Shown here: positions 14,235 through 19,409 of the stretch, piece after piece
Numbering within the stretch: position 1 is the first letter of the stretch
Layout of the letters: each line of letters opens with the position of its first letter
DNA from: Gemmatimonadota bacterium
Lineage (GTDB): Bacteria > Gemmatimonadota > Gemmatimonadetes > Gemmatimonadales > GWC2-71-9
Assembly (NCBI GenBank): GCA_025361465.1
Contig: JANYAG010000130.1
Span: 1-19,409, forward strand
DNA: 19,409 nucleotides
Direction: 5' to 3'
The notes under the pieces: generated by a model
What the model was told of the DNA's origin: nothing
What the model saw: only the letters and a program-made list of their open reading frames with translations
The model's database searches: none
Translations under genes and position numbers: made by a program

Positions 14235-15293
14235 ATGTCCACCCGTCTTTCACCGCCACAGCTTCGCCGGGCCCTCGCCAAGGCTCCCCCGGCACCGGCG
14301 TATTACCTCCACGGTGGCGAAGGGATTCTCAAGGAAGAAGTGCAGGCGCTGATTCTCGACACCGCGCTCGAGCCGTCCCTGCGCGACTTCAACCTCGACA
14401 TCCTCTCCGGCCAGCAGGTTGACCCCGAGGCGTTGGCTGCGGTGTGCTCCACCCTGCCGATGATGGCCGAACGACGCGTCGTGGTGGTCCGGGACGTCGA
14501 AACGTGGAAGCGGAAGACCAAGGCCAAGCAGGCCGCCGTGGCGTACCTCCAGCGGCCTTCGCCTGACACCGTGCTGGTGCTGGTCCAGGGCGGCGACGGC
14601 GAGGCCGACGACGACCTCGCCGCCCATTGTGTCGCCGTCAACTGTGCCGCCCTGACCGGCGACGCACTGGATGACTGGCTCGACGCCCGGATGGTCTCGG
14701 CCGGGATCACGATCACGCCCGATGCCCGTGAGCACCTGCTTCGCGCCACCGGCGGCGATCTTGGCCTCCTCGCGGCCGAGGTCGCCAAGCTCTCCGGCCT
14801 CACCACGAGCGGCCCGATCGATCGCGAGACCGTGTCGTCGCTGGTCGGCATTCGCTTTGGCGAAACCCCGGACGACTGGCGCGATGCCATCCTGCGCGAC
14901 GACCTCGCCACCGCCATTCGCCTGGTGCCGCGACTGCTCGAGACCACCGGTAATTCGGGGGTTAGCCTCGTCTCGCTGCTCGGAACATCGTTCATCACCC
15001 TGCGCTGGGCGCGTGCGACCGCCGAGGAGACGAAAGCCCGTGGCAGTACCCTCGCCGAGCGGGTCAAGAAGCTCTGCTTCGATGTCCGGCCACGGGTCGG
15101 CAGTTACGGGCCCTTCGCCGCCTTGATCGCCGACGTCACGCCACGCTGGTCGCAACCGAGGCTCCAGGCAGCCATCAACGCGACACTTGCGGCCGACATT
15201 GCCATCAAGACCACCACGATTTCTGACGAAACTGGCATCATGACCGACCTCGTCCTCACCCTCGCGACCACCGCTTCACGGAAGGCTGCCTGA
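14235..15293 (+). CDS. holA: DNA polymerase III delta subunit
   Basis: This 352-residue protein matches HolA in length and layout. An N-terminal AAA+-like domain opens with PAYYLHGGEGILKEE, where the Walker A is degenerate as usual for delta. MMAERRVVVVRDVETWK and DTVLVLVQGG strands follow, then the helical DNA_pol3_delta C-terminal region with GGDLGLLAAEVAKLS and VSLVSLLGTSFITLRWARA. Delta is the wrench of the clamp loader, which opens the beta clamp at primer-template junctions. It lies nine bases after the NUDIX gene and shares one base with the next start (TGATG at 15291-15295). I see no Shine-Dalgarno, so translation probably depends on coupling. Confidence 0.9.
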   Translation: MSTRLSPPQLRRALAKAPPAPAYYLHGGEGILKEEVQALILDTALEPSLRDFNLDILSGQQVDPEALAAVCSTLPMMAERRVVVVRDVETWKRKTKAKQAAVAYLQRPSPDTVLVLVQGGDGEADDDLAAHCVAVNCAALTGDALDDWLDARMVSAGITITPDAREHLLRATGGDLGLLAAEVAKLSGLTTSGPIDRETVSSLVGIRFGETPDDWRDAILRDDLATAIRLVPRLLETTGNSGVSLVSLLGTSFITLRWARATAEETKARGSTLAERVKKLCFDVRPRVGSYGPFAALIADVTPRWSQPRLQAAINATLAADIAIKTTTISDETGIMTDLVLTLATTASRKAA

Positions 15294-16240
15294 TGCGCCA
15301 CAACCGAATCGGCCTGTTCGTGCTGCTCGTCGGGGTGATCGCGGCCGCCCGTCCTCGCGCGCTCGCGGCCCAGGCCCCGATTCTCCCAGCCACGCCCCAG
15401 CTCCAGGAAGTCGTTCGCCTCGCGCAGGAGGGCTACGGCGATTCGGCGCGGGCCGTGGTCGCGCGCATCAAGATTCGCACGCCGACCAGCGACCCGATCT
15501 TCCCCGAAGTGCTGTTCACCGCCGCCACGGTCGCCAAGACTGGCGAAGAGATGCGCGCCGGCTTCACCCAGATCGTCCTTGACTATCCCACCTCGGCCTG
15601 GGCCGACAAGGCGCTGCTCCGGCTGGCGCAACTCGACTACGGCGGCGGCAAGTACGACGGCACCATCGAAAAAGTGCGTCGCTTCTTCACCGACTATCCC
15701 ACCTCGGGGTTGCTGCCGGCCGCGGCGCTCTGGGGGGCGCGCGCCGCCTTCGATCGGCAACAGATGCAGCAGGCTTGTGACTGGCTCACCCGCGGGATTG
15801 CCGCGGTGGGCAACGATGTCGAGCTCAAGAACCAGCTCGTCTTCGCGAAGCAGCGCTGCACCCTCAATCCGGGGGCCGAGTTCGCGCCAGTGGTTCCTGA
15901 GTCGCTGAAGGCAAACCCACCGGGAGCCCCCAAGCCGACGGTCGCGGCCAAGGACAGCCAGAGCACGAAGGCACCACCGCCGTCCAGGTCCTCCGCTTCC
16001 GCCAAGCCGCCCGCCTCACCCTGGCGCGTGCAGGTCGCGGCGATTGCTGACAAGGGCGTCATCGCCCGGATGGTGCAGAAGATCGAAAAGGCCGGCTTTG
16101 TGGCCTACAAGGTTCCGGGCCCGCGTGGTCTCACCAAGATCCAGGCCGGGCCGTTTGCCACGCGGGAGAAGGCCAAGGCGGCCCTGCCCAGGATCAAGGC
16201 AGCCGTCGGCGGAAGCCCGATCGTCGCTCAGGCGCCCTGA
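15293..16240 (+). CDS. Exported TPR-like protein with C-terminal SPOR domain
   Basis: This is a 315-residue protein with a signal peptide (about 1-26, cleaving near ALAAQA). Residues 36-185 are helical, with two TPR-like units sharing DYPTS (97-101 and 134-138), like YbgF/CpoB-type or BamD-type helical repeats. The DNA for that motif is identical over 16 bases at 15581-15596 and 15692-15707, 37 codons apart. A Pro/Ala/Ser linker (200-242) leads to a SPOR domain (244-310) with WRVQVAAIADK and KIQAGPFATREKAKAALPRIK. SPOR domains bind denuded glycan strands of peptidoglycan, especially at division sites, so this protein likely works in the periplasm on cell envelope or division. It overlaps both neighbours by one base (TGATG). 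Confidence 0.85.
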   Translation: MRHNRIGLFVLLVGVIAAARPRALAAQAPILPATPQLQEVVRLAQEGYGDSARAVVARIKIRTPTSDPIFPEVLFTAATVAKTGEEMRAGFTQIVLDYPTSAWADKALLRLAQLDYGGGKYDGTIEKVRRFFTDYPTSGLLPAAALWGARAAFDRQQMQQACDWLTRGIAAVGNDVELKNQLVFAKQRCTLNPGAEFAPVVPESLKANPPGAPKPTVAAKDSQSTKAPPPSRSSASAKPPASPWRVQVAAIADKGVIARMVQKIEKAGFVAYKVPGPRGLTKIQAGPFATREKAKAALPRIKAAVGGSPIVAQAP

Positions 16241-17403
16241 TGCGGCCGCATCACCTGCTGGGGCTGTGCTGCGCGCTGCCGTTGTCCCTTGGCGCCCAGA
16301 GCTACGGTTTCGTCACGCGCTTGGGCCGCGATACCGTGGCGCTCGAGCGAGTGGTGCGTACTTCCCAGGAAATTGTCGGGGATGCGGTCGAGCGATACCC
16401 GCAGGTGGTGATCCGCCACTACGACGCCTTCGTCAATGCCGACGGCACGGTGCGCCGGTTCGCGATCGACAATCGCTATCCCAATCCGTTGCCGGGACAA
16501 CTCGCCGCACAATCGTTCATTGTCGACTTCAGCGACGACTCGCTGCACATCACCATTCGCCGCGGCGACAGCACCCGCGTCGTCGCGGTCGGTGTCAACG
16601 GATCGCTCGTCATGCCCTGGACCATGGTCACCGCCGGGATGTACGAGCAGCTCTTCATGGCTGCGCTCAAGCGGCCTGGCGATTCCGTGGTCGTGGCGCA
16701 ATACACCCCTGGTCAGGTGTCGCTGGGGCGCACCGTCGTGCGACGGATGAAACTGGATTCGGTGTCGATGACCCTGTTTGACCTGCCGCTCTACGCCAGG
16801 GTTGATCGAGCCACCGGGCGGCTGCTGACGCTGTCGGGTGAGCGCACCACGGACAAATTCGCCACCGAGCGCCTGGCGACTCCACCCGACCTCGGCCCGA
16901 TCACTGCGCGCTTCAGTGCCGACGAGAAGGCCAAGGGCGTGGCCCGGTCAATGAGCAGCCACGACACCGTGCGCTCCACGATCGGCGTCGTTCAGATGCG
17001 GATCGATTACGGCCGCCCCCTGCTCCGCGGGCGAAAGGTCCTCGGCAATCCCACCCTTGTGCCATTCGATTCCGTCTGGCGCACCGGTGCCGACGCCGCG
17101 ACCCAGTTCACCACCACGGCGTCGCTGTTGCTTGGCGGGGTGGAACTGATGCCGGGGAGCTACACCCTCTGGACCATGCCTGCCCGAAACGGCGTGACAT
17201 TGATCGTCAATCGGCAGCGCGGGCAATGGGGCACCGAATACGACCCGACCCGCGACGTCGGCCGGGCCGCGCTCGTGACCGAGGCCCTGCCGGCCCCGAT
17301 CGAGCAATTCACCATCCGAATTGTGCCGATCAGCGAGACATCCGGCTCCCTCGTCCTGGAGTGGGAGCGCTTCCGCTGGACCGCGGCGATCACCATCCGA
17401 TAG
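16240..17403 (+). CDS. Exported protein with C-terminal DUF2911 domain
   Basis: This is a 387-residue protein with a signal peptide (MRPHHLLGLCCALPLSLGAQ). Residues 20-240 are strand-rich with no family I know. Residues 247-387 are a DUF2911 domain: MRIDYGRPLLRGRKVLG, LVPFDSVWRTGADAATQF, LMPGSYTLWTMPARNGVTLIVN and QWGTEYDPTRDVGRA are its hallmark blocks. DUF2911 proteins are usually short exported proteins of unknown role, common in Bacteroidota, Gemmatimonadota and relatives. Here the domain is joined to a large N-terminal module. It starts on the last base of the SPOR gene stop (TGATG), so the pair is co-translated. A GC-rich hairpin follows before mutS. Confidence 0.85.
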   Translation: MRPHHLLGLCCALPLSLGAQSYGFVTRLGRDTVALERVVRTSQEIVGDAVERYPQVVIRHYDAFVNADGTVRRFAIDNRYPNPLPGQLAAQSFIVDFSDDSLHITIRRGDSTRVVAVGVNGSLVMPWTMVTAGMYEQLFMAALKRPGDSVVVAQYTPGQVSLGRTVVRRMKLDSVSMTLFDLPLYARVDRATGRLLTLSGERTTDKFATERLATPPDLGPITARFSADEKAKGVARSMSSHDTVRSTIGVVQMRIDYGRPLLRGRKVLGNPTLVPFDSVWRTGADAATQFTTTASLLLGGVELMPGSYTLWTMPARNGVTLIVNRQRGQWGTEYDPTRDVGRAALVTEALPAPIEQFTIRIVPISETSGSLVLEWERFRWTAAITIR

Positions 17404-17411
17404 CCCGCAAC

Positions 17412-17440
17412 GGGGGGCTGGCCGCGATCGCGCTCCCCCC
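17412..17440. terminator. GC-only hairpin between the DUF2911 gene and mutS
   Basis: GGGGGG (17412-17417) faces CCCCCC (17435-17440) around a 17-base loop containing the palindrome CGCGATCGCG. No U-tract follows. It may end or attenuate the upstream transcript before mutS; confidence is low. Confidence 0.35.
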
Positions 17441-17456
17441 ATCCCCGGATTTCGGC

Positions 17457-17462
17457 TACAAT
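17457..17462 (+). promoter_or_regulatory. mutS: Candidate -10 box just before mutS (leaderless-type)
   Basis: TACAAT ends six bases before the mutS GTG at 17469. That spacing would put the transcription start at or next to the start codon. No Shine-Dalgarno is visible and no good -35 is seen. This fits the TANNNT arrangement known for leaderless genes in Deinococcus and some other phyla. Confidence 0.35.
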
Positions 17463-17468
17463 TGTCCC

Positions 17469-19409
17469 GTGTCAGACACTTCGAGTCCGCTGCTCGCCCA
17501 GTATCGCGACATCAAGTCGCGACACACCGACGCGATCCTCTTCTTCCGGATGGGCGATTTCTACGAGATGTTCTTTGACGACGCGCAGGTGGCCGCGCGC
17601 GTCCTGAACATCACCCTGACCTCGCGTGGTGATGGCGTCCCGCTCGCCGGCGTGCCGGTCAAGGCGGCGGCGGGATACCTGAGGCAGTTCATCGCCGCGG
17701 GACACCGCGTCGCCATCTGCGAACAGATCGAGGACCCCAAGTTCGCCAAGGGAATCGTCAAGCGCGCCGTGGTCGAGACGATCACCCCCGGCGCCTTCCT
17801 CGATGACGAGTGGGCCCCGAACTCCCGCAATAACTGGCTGGTTGCCCTCGCGCCAAACGCTGAACGAATTGGCTTGGCCGCGCTCGACCTCTCCACCGGC
17901 GAGTTCCTGCTCGAGACCGTCCAGGCCGACGACCTATCTGAAGCACTTGGTCGACTCTCGCCGGCCGAGGTCGTGGTCCCGCGCGAGCATGACGTCGCGC
18001 TGGAAGACGGTGTGCTCCGCACCGATCGCGAAGCGTGGGAATTCGACCCCGAGCTCGCCACCGAAGAACTGACCCGCCGGCTTCGTATCGCCTCCCTCGA
18101 CGGACTCGGCCTCGCCGTCGACGATGCCCCGGCCGTCGGCGCCGCCGGCGCGCTGTTGCGCTACGCGATGGAGCTGCAGCCGCAAGGGTTACCGCACCTC
18201 GCCCGCCCCACTGTGCGCCGCAGCGAGGCGCTCTGCTGGATCGACGAGATGACACGGCGCAACCTCGAGCTGGTCGAGCCCCTTCGTGCCGGTGCCCGCG
18301 GTGTCACGCTGCTTGAGACCCTCGATCGCACCATGACGCCGATGGGCGCGCGGTTGTTGCGCTCCTGGATCCTCTCGCCCCTGCGCGATCCGGCGCGGAT
18401 CGAGACGCGCCTCGAAGCGGTCGGCACGCTCGTCAAGGCAACTCGTCTCCGCGGCGATCTCCGCGACGCACTCGATGGTGTGCGCGATGTCGAGCGTCTC
18501 GCCGCCCGCGCCGCAGCCGGCCGGGCCAATCCGCGCGAGATGGGCGCCCTGCGCGATTCCTTCCTGCGCCTCCCCGCCGTCGCGGCAGCGATTGCCGAGC
18601 AAGAAGCAACACTTCTGGGTGATCCCTCGCTTCTCGCTTCTCGCTTCTCGCCTCTCGATCTACTCGAAGATCTCGCAACTGATCTGACATCTTCGCTCGT
18701 CGACCGCCCGCCGATCACCCTCGCCGATGGCGACGTGATCGCCCCCGGCTTTGATGCCGAGATCGACGAGTTGCGCGACCTCCGCGCCAATGGGAAGCAG
18801 GCGCTCGCCGGTATTCAGCAGCGCGAACGCGAGCGCACCGGCGTCCAATCGCTGAAGGTGGGGTTCAACAAGGTCTTCGGCTACTACATCGAGATCACCC
18901 ACGCCAACAGCGCCGCGGTGCCGGCGGACTACGAGCGTCGCCAGACGCTCACCAACGCCGAGCGATATGTCACGCCGGAACTGAAGGAGTACGAGGCGAA
19001 GGTCCTTGGCGCCGAGGAGCGGATCGGTGAGCGCGAGGCGATGCTCTTTGCGGCGTTGCGCGATCGCATCGGTGCGGCGATCAACCGGATCCAGGAAACG
19101 TCGCGCCTCCTCGCGCGACTGGACGTGCTGGCGTCACTCGCCGAAGTGGCTGTCACCGAGCGCTACGTCCGGCCCGAGATCCACGCCGGGTATGACCTGA
19201 CGCTGGTCGCGTCGCGTCACCCGGTGATTGAGCGCATGATGGCGCGCGAACGCTTCGTGCCCAACGATGTCACCTTCGAGAAGTCGGCACGACTGCTGAT
19301 CGTCACCGGCCCGAACATGGCCGGCAAGAGCACCATTCTCCGCCAGATCGGGCTCTGTGTCCTGCTGGCGCAGATGGGGTCGTATGTCCCGGCGATGAGT
19401 GCCCGGATC
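17469..19409 (+). CDS. mutS: DNA mismatch repair ATPase MutS, N-terminal part
   Basis: The first 647 residues are present; about a quarter of the protein (rest of the ATPase and C-terminal dimer region) lies past the window. MutS finds mismatches after replication and recruits MutL. Visible are the mismatch-reading Phe-X-Glu at Phe31-Tyr-Glu33 in MGDFYEMF, the connector domain, the core/lever with LLRSWILSPLRDP, the clamp with RERERTGVQSLKVGFNKVFGYYIEIT, RRQTLTNAERYVTPELKEYE and the Walker A GPNMAGKST (Lys620). The GTG start at 17469 gives the usual N-terminus. Codons from 18626 to 18660 (about residues 386-398) are made of 7-base repeats in the variable segment before the clamp. NUDIX, holA and mutS are near one another on the same strand, but mutS probably has its own promoter. 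Confidence 0.97.
   Translation, partial: MSDTSSPLLAQYRDIKSRHTDAILFFRMGDFYEMFFDDAQVAARVLNITLTSRGDGVPLAGVPVKAAAGYLRQFIAAGHRVAICEQIEDPKFAKGIVKRAVVETITPGAFLDDEWAPNSRNNWLVALAPNAERIGLAALDLSTGEFLLETVQADDLSEALGRLSPAEVVVPREHDVALEDGVLRTDREAWEFDPELATEELTRRLRIASLDGLGLAVDDAPAVGAAGALLRYAMELQPQGLPHLARPTVRRSEALCWIDEMTRRNLELVEPLRAGARGVTLLETLDRTMTPMGARLLRSWILSPLRDPARIETRLEAVGTLVKATRLRGDLRDALDGVRDVERLAARAAAGRANPREMGALRDSFLRLPAVAAAIAEQEATLLGDPSLLASRFSPLDLLEDLATDLTSSLVDRPPITLADGDVIAPGFDAEIDELRDLRANGKQALAGIQQRERERTGVQSLKVGFNKVFGYYIEITHANSAAVPADYERRQTLTNAERYVTPELKEYEAKVLGAEERIGEREAMLFAALRDRIGAAINRIQETSRLLARLDVLASLAEVAVTERYVRPEIHAGYDLTLVASRHPVIERMMARERFVPNDVTFEKSARLLIVTGPNMAGKSTILRQIGLCVLLAQMGSYVPAMSARI
18626..18660. 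repeat. Tandem 7-base repeat (CTCGCTT) inside mutS
   Basis: Five heptamers are seen: CTCGCTT three times, CTCGCCT, then the decayed CTCGATC. Because 7 is not a multiple of 3, the repeat reads in all three frames and codes for a mixed peptide (SLLASRFSPLD), not a repeat peptide. The reading frame of mutS stays open through it. Confidence 0.85.

Noticed and set aside
17422..17432. GCGATCGC octamer, the HIP1 element of cyanobacteria
   Set aside because: There is a single copy in a GC-rich hairpin; one occurrence is no evidence for a HIP1-like system.

Overview
The window is a high-GC bacterial chromosome segment packed with genes on both strands. It encodes about 19 proteins and one tRNA. Many genes overlap at ATGA, GTGA or TGATG junctions, and GTG starts occur. 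Exported proteins carry Sec or lipoprotein signals, and a SPOR-domain protein and a LolA-like protein are present, so the host is very probably a diderm (Gram-negative-type) bacterium. The mix of DUF2911, paired M16 proteases, TTHA0252-type beta-CASP proteins and DUF4440-like lipoproteins resembles Gemmatimonadota. That assignment is inference, not proof. I see no mobile element, phage gene or CRISPR array; this looks like core or near-core chromosome.

Left part (1-1900): the 3' end of a PLP-dependent decarboxylase, a small four-helix membrane protein, a strong bidirectional terminator, a small lipoprotein on the minus strand, and tRNA-Phe(GAA) on the minus strand with a recognisable promoter and a downstream hairpin. 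The longest protein-free gap (1643-1969) holds the tRNA, its promoter and that hairpin.

Minus-strand block (6462 down to 1970): a DUF4440/SnoaL-like lipoprotein, a ClpP-family protein whose catalytic Asp is replaced by Asn, an exported protein of unknown function, a DinB-family protein, a 71-residue membrane protein, a Gdx/SugE guanidinium exporter, and a GT-C type membrane glycosyltransferase. From clpP down to the glycosyltransferase the spacing suggests one operon.

Plus-strand block (6600 to the end): upp (uracil salvage) is translationally coupled to two tandem metallo-beta-lactamase/beta-CASP proteins and a LolA-like exported protein. Then come two M16 peptidase-family proteins, a NUDIX hydrolase, holA, a TPR/SPOR protein, a DUF2911 protein and the first 647 codons of mutS.

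The two most interesting features are these. (1) Two adjacent tandem pairs each combine an intact enzyme with a full-length partner that has lost its metal-binding motif. In the beta-CASP pair, HxHxDH has become QAGLAY. In the M16 pair, HxxEH has become PFAAG. The first pair resembles the eukaryotic CPSF73/CPSF100 arrangement. (2) Degenerate tandem repeats with a strict 7-base period, of three different unit sequences, occur at three places: before gdx, as a large inverted hairpin before the NUDIX gene, and inside the mutS reading frame.
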